Assembly: GCA_018127085.1 (NCBI GenBank)
Contig: CM030725.1
Coordinates: 124,001 to 188,000, forward strand
DNA: 64,000 nucleotides
DNA from: Pneumocystis sp. 'macacae'
Taxonomy: Eukaryota > Ascomycota > Pneumocystomycetes > Pneumocystales > Pneumocystaceae
Direction of reading: 5' to 3'
Below, in pieces: positions 41,627-57,362 of the stretch. Position 1 is the first letter of the stretch, and every line of letters starts with the position of its first letter. The notes below the pieces were generated by a model. It did no database searches. It was given only the letters and a program-made list of their open reading frames with translations, and was not told the DNA's origin. The translations under genes were made by a program, and so were the position numbers.

Positions 41627-42286
41627 ATGCGGCGGGGCTGGGTCGCGGTGGCAGTGGCAGCGTGTCTGGGGGCTGCAGAGGGGGGGCAGCTTGGCGTGCG
41701 GCTTGCGCCGCACGCGACAGAGTGTTTCTACACACAGGTTGACGAGCCGGGGCGGAAGGTGGCATTCTACTTTGCAGTGCGGGCAGGGGGGGCGTTTGAC
41801 ATTGACTACCGGGTGACGGATCCGAACAGACATGTGGTGTTTAATGGGGTGCGGGAGAAGCAGGGGGACCTGTTTTTTACGGCAAAGTATGGGGGGGAGT
41901 ACAGCTTCTGTTTCTCAAACAACATGTCGGCGGTGACGGAGAAGACGGTGGACTTCCAGATATCGGTAGGTGGGGGGAGACGAGGGGCTGACAGACAGGT
42001 GGAGAACGAGGCACGGGCGCAGCTGCCGGAGCGTGCAGAGGGGGTGCATGAGCAGACGGGGATGCTTGAGGAGCTCCTGCACAAGATCTCGGGGTGGCTT
42101 GGGGGGATCCGGGGGGCGCAGAAGCAGCTGCGGCTGCGGGAGAGCCGGAACCTGAGCACGGTGCGGTCGACGGAGACGCGGATTATCTGGTTCTCAGTGG
42201 CGGAGTCTGTGCTGATTGTCGGGGTGTCGGTGGTGCAGGTGGTGGTGCTGAAGATGTTCTTCCGGAAGACGGGGGTGCGGGTGTAG
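41627..42286 (+). CDS. p24/EMP24-GOLD cargo receptor (Erp2/3/4-like)
   Basis: A type I membrane protein of COPII/COPI vesicles that selects cargo in ER-Golgi transport. It has a signal peptide (MRRGWVAVAVAACLGAAEGG), a GOLD domain (HATECFYTQVDEPGRKVAFY, VRAGGAFDIDYRVTDPNRHV, GEYSFCFSNNMSAVTEKTVD), and a coiled region after an intron (41967-42000) that joins FQIS to VENEARAQL. A single transmembrane helix near the C-terminus (FSVAESVLIVGVSVVQVVVL) and a short cytosolic tail, KMFFRKTGVRV, complete it. The tail has the phenylalanine pair of COPII-binding p24 tails but no clear KKXX signal. The two conserved GOLD cysteines are present (ECFY and SFCF). Codon third positions are almost all G or C. 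Coding-strand G-richness here contrasts with the Nrm1-like gene on the other strand. Confidence 0.9.
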   Translation: MRRGWVAVAVAACLGAAEGGQLGVRLAPHATECFYTQVDEPGRKVAFYFAVRAGGAFDIDYRVTDPNRHVVFNGVREKQGDLFFTAKYGGEYSFCFSNNMSAVTEKTVDFQISVGGGRRGADRQVENEARAQLPERAEGVHEQTGMLEELLHKISGWLGGIRGAQKQLRLRESRNLSTVRSTETRIIWFSVAESVLIVGVSVVQVVVLKMFFRKTGVRV

Positions 42287-42320
42287 CGGGGGAGAGGGGG
42301 GGGAGGGGGAGAGGAGGGGT
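42287..42320 (+). other. G-quadruplex-type G-run cluster between convergent genes
   Basis: Directly after the p24 stop codon the + strand reads gcgggggagagggggggg and then agggggagaggagggg. There are at least four runs of four or more G with short loops, a canonical intramolecular G-quadruplex pattern. It lies in the 100-nt gap between the convergent p24 and UBP15 stop codons, so it may affect termination or replication. This is a structural prediction only. Confidence 0.7.
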
Positions 42321-42388
42321 AGTTAGATATCTATTCTACAAGTGTGCAATGCAGTGTGCAGGACCCAGGGGGCATGGATGGGGGAGGG

Positions 42389-46541
<4,153 letters not shown>

Positions 46542-46952
46542 ATTTTCTTCTTAAAACCGCCCTTTTTCCACTTTTTTTTGCTCTATTATCCTTGAAATCT
46601 TGCGACGTTGCCGGGTGTGCATCTACTTCTCTCATTTCGCGGGCAATCAGGATTTAAAGAGAGGAATGAGAGGAAAAAAAATACAAAAAAAAAAAACGAA
46701 GAAGAAAAGTTTCAAATATATTTATGGTTTAAAAGCAATTTTTAGGATATTTGTTATGTATTTTTAAAAAAAAGAAAGTAAAAAAATATATAAAGATTAC
46801 TTGAAAAAAACCAAAGAAAAACATATAAATAATTAAAAATAGAATCATTGTTATACATGTAGCATTATATTTCAATAGATATAATTTAAAAAGGGTGTTT
46901 AGGAGAGTTCGAGCACGGTATATAAAGTCGAAAAAATATCGATGACATAAAA
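46542..46952. promoter_or_regulatory. Divergent upstream region of UBP15 and PRP45
   Basis: 411 nt between the UBP15 start and the first candidate PRP45 start, A-rich with long poly-A runs, and no gene of its own. A run tttatgcgctc-like element is absent; I see no clear factor site. Confidence 0.4.
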
Positions 46953-48736
46953 ATGAAAATGGCATATCAGCCAATATATATAGAGAAGTAGATTATTTAG
47001 TGTACTTTAAAAAACAAAACAGTTTATGTATTTTAGGTATTTAAATGGTGAAAAAACTGAGAAAAAAGACCAGTTTTTGGTTAAAAAAAAGGAAAATCAA
47101 GAAACAAAAAATGAAAGTAAAACATCAACGAAAATACCACCATATGGGCACCGAAAAGGCTGGATTCCTAAAAGAATGGAAGATTTTGAAGATGGAGGTG
47201 CTTTTCCAGAAATTTTAGTGGCTCAATATCCACTTCAAATGGGCCAAAAGAAGGCTACAGCGGGTGCGGCATTGGCAATCCAGGTAGACGCAGAAGGTAA
47301 TATATTATATGATGTAATTGCACGTAAAGGTCATGACCCTGATCGTATTGTCCACTCTTCGTTTAAAAGCCTTATTCCTTTGAGACAAAGAGCAGATATT
47401 GGAGAAATTTCTTTGGATAGACCCTCAATTGAAGAAGTTGAAGAGACGACTGAAAGAACACGTCGTGCTTTAGAGAAAATTATATCAGGACAGATTGCAG
47501 CATCAAAACCGAAGTCTATTCAGACACAAGAAAAACACGAGCCTACTTTTGTTCGTTATACACCGTGTAATCAGATGGGAGAAACATCAGATACAATCCA
47601 TCGTCAGCGAATTATTAAGCTTGTGGAAATGCCGCAGGATCCCATGGAGCCTTTAAAATTTAGACATAAAAAAATTCCAAGAGGACCACCTTCACCTCCA
47701 GCACCAGTGATGCATTCTCCACCAAGGAAATTGACTGCAAAAGAACAACAAGATTGGGTGATTCCCCCAAGTATCTCAAATTGGAAAAATGCAAAAGGGT
47801 ATACAATTCCTCTTGATAAACGTTTAGCTGCAGATGGTCGTGGTATGATAGATGTTCAAATTAACGACAATTTTTCCAAATTGTCAGAAGCACTTTATGC
47901 TGCAGATAGACATGCAAGGGAAGAAGTTAGGAAACGGGCGCAATTGCAGCATAAAATTGCACAGAAAGAAAAAGATGCTAAGAAGGAGCGTCTTCAAGAC
48001 CTTGCAAGAAAAGCAAGAGAAGAACGACACATGTTGCAAAAAGAATCATCGACTGCATCAGATGCCGCACATTCAGGTGAAAGTGAAAATTCAGAGGATG
48101 AAAGGGCTGCTAAGGAACGTGAAGATCTTCGCAGAGAGCGTCGTCGAGATGCAGAGAGACAAATGCGTATGTCTCGTATGGGTGCTGAACAACGTCTTAA
48201 AGTAATGGCTCGCGAACAAAATAGAGATATATCGGAAAAAATTGCTCTTGGTTTAGCTAAGCCAACAATTTCGAAAGATAGTCTTTTCGATAATCGGCTT
48301 TTTAATCAAACTGCTGGATTAGATTCAGGGTTTAAAGATGACGATACATATAATATTTATGATAAACCGTATAAACCTTTAATATCTGAAGTATTTTGAC
48401 TGATTTATATTTAGATTATTTGCTACAGCAGCAGCAATACAGTCTATATACCGGCCTAAAGCAAACACTATTGATGATGATAATGCAGATGAAGAATTAG
48501 ACCGTGTTACTCGTGAAAATAGGTTTGAGGTTCTTGGAAAAGCGACCCATGGATTCAAGGGAGCAAATTTAGCAGAACCAAGAGATGGTCCTGTACAATT
48601 TGAAAAAGATTCAGATCCATTTGGAATTGATGCTTTTATTGCTAATGCAGCTGCAAATGCATATGCAAAAAAAAATCATGGTTTGGATGAAACTACAACG
48701 AAAGAGGGAAAAAAAGCAAAACTAAATAATAAATAA
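46953..48736 (+). CDS. PRP45: Pre-mRNA splicing factor Prp45/SNW1 (SKIP)
   Basis: A SNW-domain protein of the Prp19-associated (NTC) and activated spliceosome. The SNW core is clear: KIPPYGHRKGWIPKRMEDFE, FPEILVAQYPLQMGQKKATA, LAIQVDAEGNILYDVIARKG, RLAADGRGMIDVQINDNFSK and LAAD-type blocks after PPSISNWKNAKGYTIPLDKR. The C-terminal half is a Glu/Arg/Lys-rich helix. An intron at 48369-48414, with donor GTATAAACC, joins IYDKP to LFATAAAIQSIYRP, as expected for the family. The protein ends KKAKLNNK. The ATG at 47026 appears to lie inside an intron (46988-47036), so I start at the ATG of 46953, whose exon joins in frame as MKMAYQPIYIEK then YLNGEKT. The 5' exon is inferred and less secure than the core. 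Confidence 0.9.
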
Positions 48737-48868
48737 AACAATTAAAAGTAGAATATAAAAACTGACGACAAATCATATATCATTTATTCATTTATACCAA
48801 TAATAACACATATAGTTATGAACGACGTTCTATATATTTCTATATTTACATATTTGCGTTTTTTTTAG

Positions 48869-50561
48869 TTATGGAATCGTCCATACTGCAATTTCGCCAT
48901 TAACTCCACAACTAAGCATTTGGTTTTTTTTTGGATGAAATGCAACACAACTAATACATGATCTTTGTGAATTTTTAGATGTAGATTGTAATTGATAAAT
49001 TAATTTCCCTTCCAAAAGATCCCAGGCACAAATACGACCATCTTCGCTTCCACTAATAACTACTTTTTCTATCTGGCCAAAACATGATCTTACTCTATAT
49101 TCCGAATTGACATGTCCTTCAAACGTTTGTAAGAGCCCACCATTACACTTATCAATTAAACGAATTTTTGAGTCTAATGTTGAGATCAATAAACAATTAC
49201 CATCACTCGACTGTTGAACCGAAGTAACAGGTTCTTTGCTTTTTAACAAGAAAATCAAATTTCACTGAAAGAGTTAACTCACGTCCTATTACATCTGTAT
49301 ATAATTGCCCTCTTCTTAAATCATATGTACGAACCCTACCATCTACTGATCTGCCTCGTTTTAAAATTTAAAAGAAAAATACACTGAAATTAACTTTACC
49401 CTGTAACAATTTCATGATTTGCAATTAATACAGATGAAATACTATCTTTTCCATCCTCAAGTACCTGGATAGGCATATGTGACGATGATCTAGTTATAAA
49501 ATTATAAATCAGAGTATATTTTATTTATCATTCATCATTAACATACTTGCAATCCCATAAACGAACAGAAGAATCAAATGATCCTAATATTATATATCAA
49601 TTTACATATTTTAATCACAAAAAATTTACCACTTGCTAGAACAGTTGCTTCTGTATTAAATGCAACAGCATTTACCCGTGAAAAATGCCCGGAAAACCTT
49701 TGTATTGTTCGTCCTGCTGTAACATCCCACAAAAAGACTTTCTAAAAAGTATCATGTAAGAAAAAGTGAAAAATAATAAATTATGCATAACAGAATATAT
49801 ATAACATAATAAATCTGCATGTGTAACCCGCTGAGATAACATATATTGTCCAATACAGTTAACATATACAAAGATAAAATAATATATACAACTTATTGAA
49901 ATCATAGACAATCATTATCTCTCCAAAGCATATATATCCAGAAACTTATACTATATTTTAGAAAACATAAGAATAAACTAGATATTAGATAAAATAAACT
50001 AATAGCTACCTCCAGCAAAAGAATCGTACAGAAATCTCAGTTAAATATCGAAAAATAGAATAAAAATGCACAACACTAGAATATATGCATTGAAATCCCA
50101 TAAATATATGCATAAAAACACATTTATGGGTTTAATAACTTTGTATATGTACTGAGCTCATCTTGTATATACAGTATACGAGTCATTTCCTATATATTTT
50201 TCAAAATTACTGTTCTTTTTTTTGCTTTTTATAATTTTCCTCATAGTATATGTATTTCAACTAATTGATATTTTTATTTCACACCCTTGTAACATCATTA
50301 TGCATCTTCAGGGCCTACCTTGTCTCCTCCACTACTTGCAAAACGTGTACTATCAATAGAAACTGCAATATCAAGCACTTCATAACCATGAGCATGATAT
50401 TCTTGAACTAAAACACCTGTATGTGGGTTCCAAAGGCGAACAAAGCGATCATGTCCTCCAGTCAGCGCATATTGACCCGTTGAATTATAAAGAATAACAT
50501 TAACAGGGAATTTACCAGCCGGTGAAAGAATGTGAAATTTATGAGTAGGGAAAGAAAGCAT
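48869..50561 (-). CDS. WD40 protein, WDR83/Morg1-like
   Basis: A seven-bladed WD propeller of the WDR83/Morg1 type, known in other eukaryotes as a MAPK scaffold that also associates with the spliceosome. Blades in order: KFPVNVILYNSTGQYALTGG, VRLWNPHTGVLVQEYHAHGY, STRFASSGGDK, then after an intron KVFLWDVTAGRTIQRFSGHF, FNTEATVLASGSFDSSVRLW, EIVTGSVDGRVRTYDLRRGQ, LLISTLDSKIRLIDKCNGGL and VAFHPKKNQMLSCGVNGEIA, ending VWTIP at 48869. The first intron, 49742-50318, is 577 nt long, about ten times the local norm; it has good splice signals and rejoins the frame perfectly. Its contents are unexplained. Confidence 0.86.
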
Positions 50562-50794
50562 GAGGAAAGAAAAAAAAAGTAGAAAAATATAAAAAAAAAG
50601 AAAAAGTAGTAATTAAATAAATAAATAAAAATAGTGCTATTTTTCTAAAATTTCTATAATGAAATTTCAATCAAGATAAATGGATAGATAATATAAAAGT
50701 CGAGGTAGCATAATATATTTGTATATATAAAGTTATAAAGTAATAAAGAAATAATCAAAGAAATATCAGAAACGATACTTTCAAAAATCGGATT

Positions 50795-52407
50795 CTATCT
50801 TCGGCGACTGCTGTTATTTTGAAGAGTTTGCATATGTTCTAATTCAGCTTCGAGTTGTTTAATACTATAAAATTAAAATATATGAAAAATAAAAAAAAGA
50901 AAATACCTAGTATGAGCGGTCTCAAGGTCTTTATTAAGACGATCGCGTTCAGCAATAAGCTATAAATTAAAGTTAAAATAAAAAAGAGAAATAGGCGCAA
51001 TTTTTTCAAGCCTAGTGAAAAATATTACCCTTTGTTCCCACTGTCTTTTGAAGATTAAAAAAGTATAAATAAAGTCAAATAAACTTACCTAAAACGAGCT
51101 TCCTCTATTTTAACTTGTTCGGTGAATCTTTTACGCAAAGCTTCTTCTTCTTCTTTGAATTTTGGATTATCAAGTTTACGACTTTTTGCTTCACCAAACT
51201 TACGGATCTCCATTTGCTGTGCACGATATGCCTTAAAAAATTAGATATATGAAAAAAGACGAAAAGATGGTAATAAGACAAACAAGATACCTACCTCATA
51301 ATGAACTTCTTCAGTTGTTTGAATCAAATCCAACATGTGTGTACGAATAAGAAGAGAGCGCAATTTTTTAAAATCGCAATGTTCGTCATTTTCAACTTCA
51401 GCAACTCCCCAACTGTATTGTCTTCCCTTAACCACTCGACCATCTGGTGTTTGTACGTCTTTGTCACTTCCAATTAACGAGAAAGGCATAGCAGCCTAAA
51501 TAGTTTTAGTAACACAAATATTTATCAATAAAACGCACTATTAAATTCCTTGCATGCTCTGCTGCTGCAGGATCATCCTCTTCAATAGCAGGGGTAAAAA
51601 TATTGATTTCTTGTGCTGCAATAACCTCACGAATCTAAACTTGTTAGAGAAAACAAAAAAATAAAAAGCATACTCGTCTTTTAAATTTATTTAAATCGCT
51701 TTGAGTAAGCGAGTCTGCCTTTGCAATCACGGGAATCAAGTTTACACGTGTTCCCAAGCGCTTCATTGCCTCAATATCCAATGGTTTTAGTGTATGACCT
51801 GTAGGACGAATAAAATAAAGACATGCATGCACTCGAAGGTCAATTTTTTCTGTTCTTTTAGGTTGTTGTTCCTGACGCATGTACGACTCATGCTGATCAT
51901 CAATAAACTCCACAATTGGCTGCCATGCTTCGCTATTATTTACATAATCACCAAATCCTGGAGTATCAATAATAGTTAAGTTAACCTTAAAAAAGCGTTC
52001 TAGAAACAAAATTAAAATACTGTATTTTGTCCCTAAATAACTTTAAACCCTCTATCTCTGCTTTGGTAATCTCAATTTCTACTGTTTGACTAACTTGCTT
52101 ACAAAATCGTTTTTTATTATTAGAATAGTTTTTAATTGTAGTACTAAAAAGTGTATTAATCCATGTTGTCTTCCCAAGACCAGATTCGCCTATTTTAATG
52201 CATTTTTATCAGAAAATCATTAAAATTTAACTTTTTTTTTCCAAAAAAACCTGCAAGCATTAATGTAAATGTAGCTCCTGATCTAGCAACAATTTTGTGC
52301 CTAAAAACATAATTATTAGAAATAGACTTTTAGAAACATGTTTTAAACCTTTGATTAGGAAGGTTTGAAATCCCAATGCCATTGCGGCTATCTTTATCTA
52401 ATACCAT
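50795..52407 (-). CDS. CDC12: Septin, Cdc12/AspC/Spn4-like
   Basis: A GTP-binding cytoskeletal protein of septin rings and filaments at division and polarity sites. The N-terminus (MVLDKDSRNGIGISNLPNQR) leads into the septin GTPase: G1 GESGLGKTTWINTLF, G3 LTIIDTPGFGDYVNNSEAWQ, IDLRVHACLYFIRPTGHTLK, G4 IPVIAKADSLTQSD, and the septin unique element SLIGSDKDVQTPDGRVVKGR with YSWGVAEVENDEHCDFKKLR. The C-terminus is coiled coil (KFKEEEEALRKRFTEQVKIE, ending NNSSRRR). The whole sequence reads most like the core Cdc12/AspC group, although subgroup calls need alignment. It diverges from PWP2 with only 75 nt between start codons. About nine small introns; most joins lie in well-conserved blocks. Confidence 0.9.
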
Positions 52408-52482
52408 TGTTATAGTCCAATATATACCTAAGATGCAAAAACCTCCCGCACGATAATTTGAACGTTAAAAAAATAGTATTTA
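52408..52482. promoter_or_regulatory. Very short divergent promoter region (septin and PWP2)
   Basis: 75 nt between the start codons of two divergent genes. It includes the segment acctcccgcacgataa (about 52441-52456), more GC-rich than its surroundings. Any transcription start sites for the two genes must overlap or sit inside one another's 5' regions. Confidence 0.5.
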
Positions 52483-55364
52483 ATGAAATTTGATTTTAAA
52501 GTAAATTAAAAAACATACAAAATAGTTGAAATATAATAAATGACTTTTATGTTAGCTTTCTAATCTACTTGGATCAGTTTATCGCAATGGAAATCTTGTT
52601 TTTACATTAGATAATCGATTATTCAGTCCAGTAGGGAATCGAGTAACACAATTTGATTTGGAACGGTTTTTTTCCAAAAAAAAAAACAATTCTTCAGTGC
52701 CTAAATAATGTTTTAGTAATATATCAGTGACATTTCCTTTTGAAAATGCGAAAAATATTCGTTGTATTGCGATATCTCCTACATCTACTTTATTATTATC
52801 TATTGATGAAGGTATTAAGGGTTGTTAGAAAAAACATATGATTTATCATCCTTTTAAACATTAGATGGTAGAGCTGTACTTGTAAATGTTATTAGAAGGA
52901 CCGTTTTGTATCATTTTAATTTTGGAGAATCAGTTCAAGATGCTCAGTTCTCTCCATGTGGGAAATATTTTGCAGTTGCTCTTGGAAAACATGTCGAGGT
53001 TTGGAAATCACCTCAGCTTACAGATCAACTTCAATTTTCCCCATTTACAAAGCATAAAGTATATACGGGTCATCATGATACAATAAAAACAGTCATTTGG
53101 TCTCTCGATTCACAGTAACCATAATTTCTAATACTTTTTTAACATATTTATCCTTTTTTATAGATTTTTTTTAACATCATCCAAAGATATTACAGCAAGA
53201 TTGTATTCTTTGAATCCAATAAAGAATTTTACATCTATGACTTTTGCAGGTCATCGAGAAGCCCTAGTTGGTGCATTTTTCTTTTCAACAGGAAAAACAG
53301 TATATTTAAGAGACGAGTTTTATAAAAATTCTTATATCTATATAGATATACACCGCTAGTAAGGATGGTGCACTTTTTCACTGGGAAGATTTGGGCCTTT
53401 CTGAAGAAACTTTATTTATAAAAAACAAGGATTTAAACAAGGATTTTGTATATAAATGGTGTATTAAAAAAAAGTACTATTTTAACCAAAAAAATTCAAA
53501 GATGTCATGTATTGCTTTTCATCATGATTCTAACATATTAGTAGCTGGATTTACATCAGGGGTTTTTGCACTTTATGAGCTTCCTGAATTCAATATGATA
53601 CATACACTTAGGTAGGTTTTTAATTTTTAGTTTTCATTTTAAAAAGTAAAGTATTTCACAAAATGCTATTGATTTTATTTCTATCAATAAAACTGGTGAA
53701 TGGATTGCTTTTGGTGCTGGAAAACTTGGTCAATTGTTAGTTTGGGAATGGCAGTCTGAGTCTTATATTCTTAAACAGCAAGGTCATTTTGATATGATTA
53801 CTGGAGTTACATATACTCCAGATTCACAGAATGTTGTTACATGTTCTGATGACGGAAAAATTAAATTGTGGGATATACACTCTGGTTTTTGTCTAGTTAC
53901 TTTTTCAGAACATACATCAGCAGTTACTGATATTGATTTTTCTAAATATGGAAATGTTCTTTTTTCATCGAGTTTAGATGGTTCAGTAAGAGCCTGGGAC
54001 TTGACTCGTTATAGAAATTTTCGTACTTTTGTTTCATTTGTACCTGTAGAATTTTCATGCTTAGCCGTTGAACCTAGTGGAGAAATTGTATGTGCTGGAT
54101 CTATTTCTTCTTTTGATATACATATATGGTCAGTTCAGACAGGTCAACTTATTGATCGTCTTTCAGGCCACGAAGGCCCGGTGTCTAGTTTATCTTTTTC
54201 AAATACAGGTGACCTTTTAGTTAGTGGAAGTTGGGATAAAACTGTTAAAACTTGGGAAGTATTTAGCCGTAATCAGTCTGTTGAATCATTTCAGTTGCAA
54301 TCCGATGTTTTAGATGTTATATTTCACCCAGATGGGAAGTACATTTGCGTTTCAACTTTAGATGGGCAATTAACATTTTGGGATACCAGTACAGGGGATC
54401 AAGTTAATTTTATTGATGGAAAAAAAGATATTTCAGGTGGTCGAAATATTGGTGAACCATTTACTGCAGAAAAGTCTGCTAAGAGTAAATCATTTAACAC
54501 TATTTGTTATTCACCCGATGGATATGTAGTTCTTGCAGGAGGAAATAGTAAATATATTTGTGTATATGATGTTGAAAGTTCTGTTCTTATTAGAAAAATT
54601 CAAATATCAAAAAATTTATCTTTGGATGGTATTCAGGAATTTCTTAGTACAAAAAATATTACTGAGGCTGGTCCTCTTGAATTTATTGATCAAAGTGATG
54701 TGTCTGACATAGAAAGTAAACTAGATTATTCGTTACCAGGCGCTAAAAGAGGTGATCTATCTATCCGAAAATTAAGACCCGAGATTAGAACTCGTGCATT
54801 GAAATTTTCACCAAATGGTAGATCCTTTGCAGTTGCGTCTACAGAGGGGTTGTTAATATATTCATTGGATGATTTGTATATCTTTGATCCATATCAATTA
54901 GATATAGAAATAACACCTCAAACTATTAGGACTATTTTATTAAAAAATAAAAATTATCTAAAGGCATTCATTATGGCATTTAGGCTAAATGAACAATATA
55001 TTATTCATGAAGTTTATGAATCTATACCATTTAATAATATAAAATTAATTTCACGAGAATTACCTGTAATATATTTAGAAAGATTATTGAAATTTATAGC
55101 TTTAATTACTGAAAGTTCTCCACATATTGAGTTTAATTTACTTTGGATTGAGGCACTTTTTACTTATCATGGAAAATATATAAAATCACGTAATCAAGAT
55201 TTTATTAAAGAAATAAGAGGAATTCAGAAATATCTTGTTTATATCCAGCAAGATATTATTAAAATGTTAGTTCTTAAAATTTTTCTTCTTTACTAACTTT
55301 ATTTAGATCAGATGAAAATAAATATTTTGTTGAATATATTTTAAATAAAAAAAGACATAAATAA
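52483..55364 (+). CDS. PWP2: Periodic tryptophan protein 2 (U3 snoRNP/SSU processome)
   Basis: A WD-repeat scaffold of the UTP-B module in the small-subunit processome, acting in the nucleolus on pre-rRNA. The start MKFDFK is spliced (intron 52501-52555) to LSNLLGSVYRNGNLVFTLDN and RLFSPVGNRVTQFDLER, then NISVTFPFENAKNIR, AILVN-type blade and VWKSPQLTDQLQFSPFTKHK. Two tandem propellers follow, with many WD units such as SQNVVTCSDDGKIKLWD and LLVSGSWDKTVKTWE, then the Pwp2 C-terminal helical domain. The last intron, 55266-55306, uses donor GTTAGT and joins QQDIIK to ISDENKYFVEYILNKKRHK, which matches the expected YLLN-like tail. The gene ends at 55364, not at the earlier stop at 55296. Confidence 0.92.
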
Positions 55365-56223
55365 TTTAGTTAAATTGATTTTTTAAATAAAAATTATTAC
55401 TCAAATAAAACATAGTTTTCTATTTTTTTAATATTATTATAATACGTTATTCTGAGTCAAATATCACTTAACATTTTAAGTTTTAGGTATTTTTATTTAT
55501 AAAGTTTTAAGGTTTATTTAAAAAAGAAAAAATATTATATTATAATTTACTAATATCTTATAAAAATATATTTAAGATATTTAAAAATCTTCAAAGAATT
55601 ACAATATAAAAAGGAATATATTTATTAATTTCAATAAAAAGATATTTAAGATTGTAAATTTCAAATAATTAATTACTGTTATTAAAAGAATAGTAATATT
55701 TTTTTTTTTTGAAAAAATACTCAAATTATCTTCAAAGAATTATCAATTTTTAATATTTTTATAATAAATTTAAAAAATATATAGTTCCTTTATAATTTTA
55801 TGTTTCACAAAAATAATATTTCATCTAATTAAGACAATACATCAAAAAGCTTTATTTAAGAAATCAATTCCATATATTTTTTAAAAATATAGAGTTAAAT
55901 ATACCCTAAGCTATTAATAACTTTTTTAATGTATATATTCAAAAAACATTTTAAATTATAATTATAAAAAATGAAACTATTATTATTAAATAATTCGAAT
56001 TGAATAATTCATATTTTTCTACTATTTTACCGTTTAAAATTTTTTAAAAAATAATATTAAAAACATTAACTACAAAAAATTCCATAGAATATTCAAAATT
56101 TTAGAAAATCTATTTTTTTTAAATCAAAATCTATTAAAAATCAAATTTTAACAATTTTAAAAAAATAAAAATTTAAAAAAAACTCGAATTCACTAACAAT
56201 TCACTATTTTTCAACTAAAAACA
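55365..56223. other. AT-rich intergenic region, PWP2 to PRE6
   Basis: About 0.86 kb with no recognisable gene or RNA. The stretch consists of long A/T runs and contains the promoter of the proteasome gene. A proteasome-associated control element (the Rpn4 site ggtggcaaa) was looked for and not seen. Confidence 0.55.
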
Positions 56224-57163
56224 ATGAGTGGAAGTTATGACAGAGCAATTTCAGTATTTAGTCCCGATGGACGGTATTTTTTGTCTTTTTTTGATAAAAA
56301 ACTGATAAAAACAGGTTATTACAAGTGGAATATGGGCAAGAAGCTGTTAAAAAGGTTTTTAGTTATAATATTTATCTTTAAATTACTTAATTTAATATAT
56401 AAACTAAGGGTGCAACATGTGTTGCAGTTAAAGGAAAAGATGTAATTGTTTTAGGCGTTGAAAAAAAAACTGCATTAAAACTCGAGGATACTCGAACTGC
56501 AAAGAAAATAGGTGTTATTGATCATCATGTATATCTTGCATTTGCAGGTCTTAATGCAGATGCACGTATTCTTTTGGATAAAGCTAGAACAGAAGCACAA
56601 AGTCATCGTCTTACTGTTGAAGATCCAGTGACAGTTGAATATATAACAAAATACATTGCAGGCATCAAACAAAAATACACACAGTCAGGAGGAGTGCGCC
56701 CATTTGGTGTTTCTACGTTAATTTTTGGCTTTGATCCAGATGATATAGTTCCACGGCTTTATCAAACAGAACCTGCTGGGATATATACTGCATGGTAAGA
56801 GGTATTATCTAAGAATATGCACTAGCCTTAGTTATTTTTAAAGGAAGGCTAATGCTATTGGAAAATCGAGTAAAACGGTTCGTGAATTTTTAGAAACGAA
56901 TTTTAAAGATAATATGGAGAAAAATGAGGCAATCAAATTAACAATTAGGAGTTTACTAGAAGTAATTCAAACAGGTGCAAAAAACATGGAGGTTGCATTC
57001 ATGATGCCAAAGAAAAAAATTGAAGTAAGTTATTTTCCAAATAGAATTTTATCCTAAACAAATTTAAACAAATTAGTTTCTAAATACCGACGAAATTGAA
57101 ACAATAATTAAAGAAATATCAACAGAAAAAGAACAAGAAACAGCTCGAAAAAAGACATCTTAG
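56224..57163 (+). CDS. PRE6: 20S proteasome subunit alpha4 (PSMA7/Pre6)
   Basis: An alpha-ring subunit of the 20S proteasome core. The spliced protein reads [17 protein letters not shown] then [13 protein letters not shown] across the first intron (56273-56314), then [80 protein letters not shown] and [20 protein letters not shown], and it ends QETARKKTS. The wording identifies alpha4 rather than the other alpha subunits. The alpha-subunit signature is VEYGQEA where most family members have VEYALEA, a mild substitution. Four short introns. The C-terminal tail has the basic, unstructured pattern usual for alpha4. Confidence 0.95.
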
Positions 57164-57362
57164 TCAATCTCATGTTTAAAGGGAAAGTAAAGCATAAAGA
57201 CATATAAAGTTTTCATATCATTTATATATACATATAGTAAATTATAATATTGATAAGTTTTTTCCAGTCTTAAGTTTTTCCCATTCATTGATATTTTCTC
57301 GCTAAAAACACTACTCAAAACATCCATTAATATTTTTATTTACAAATCAGCTATTTTGCGTC

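Noticed and set aside
40391..41833. Long minus-strand open frame (480 codons) through the GC island
   Set aside because: Its frame runs through repeat-coded Tyr/His/Cys nonsense (about 40445-40790) and across the p24 start. High GC lowers stop-codon frequency, so long random frames are expected here. Only the 40937-41584 part, spliced, resembles a known family.
41117..42286. 389-codon plus-strand frame upstream of p24
   Set aside because: Only the part from 41627 has a signal peptide and GOLD domain; the earlier part is the antisense of the Nrm1-like gene.
56222..56445. PRE6 ORF reading straight through 56273-56314
   Set aside because: The run-on frame breaks the conserved VEYGQEA block; the intron restores it.
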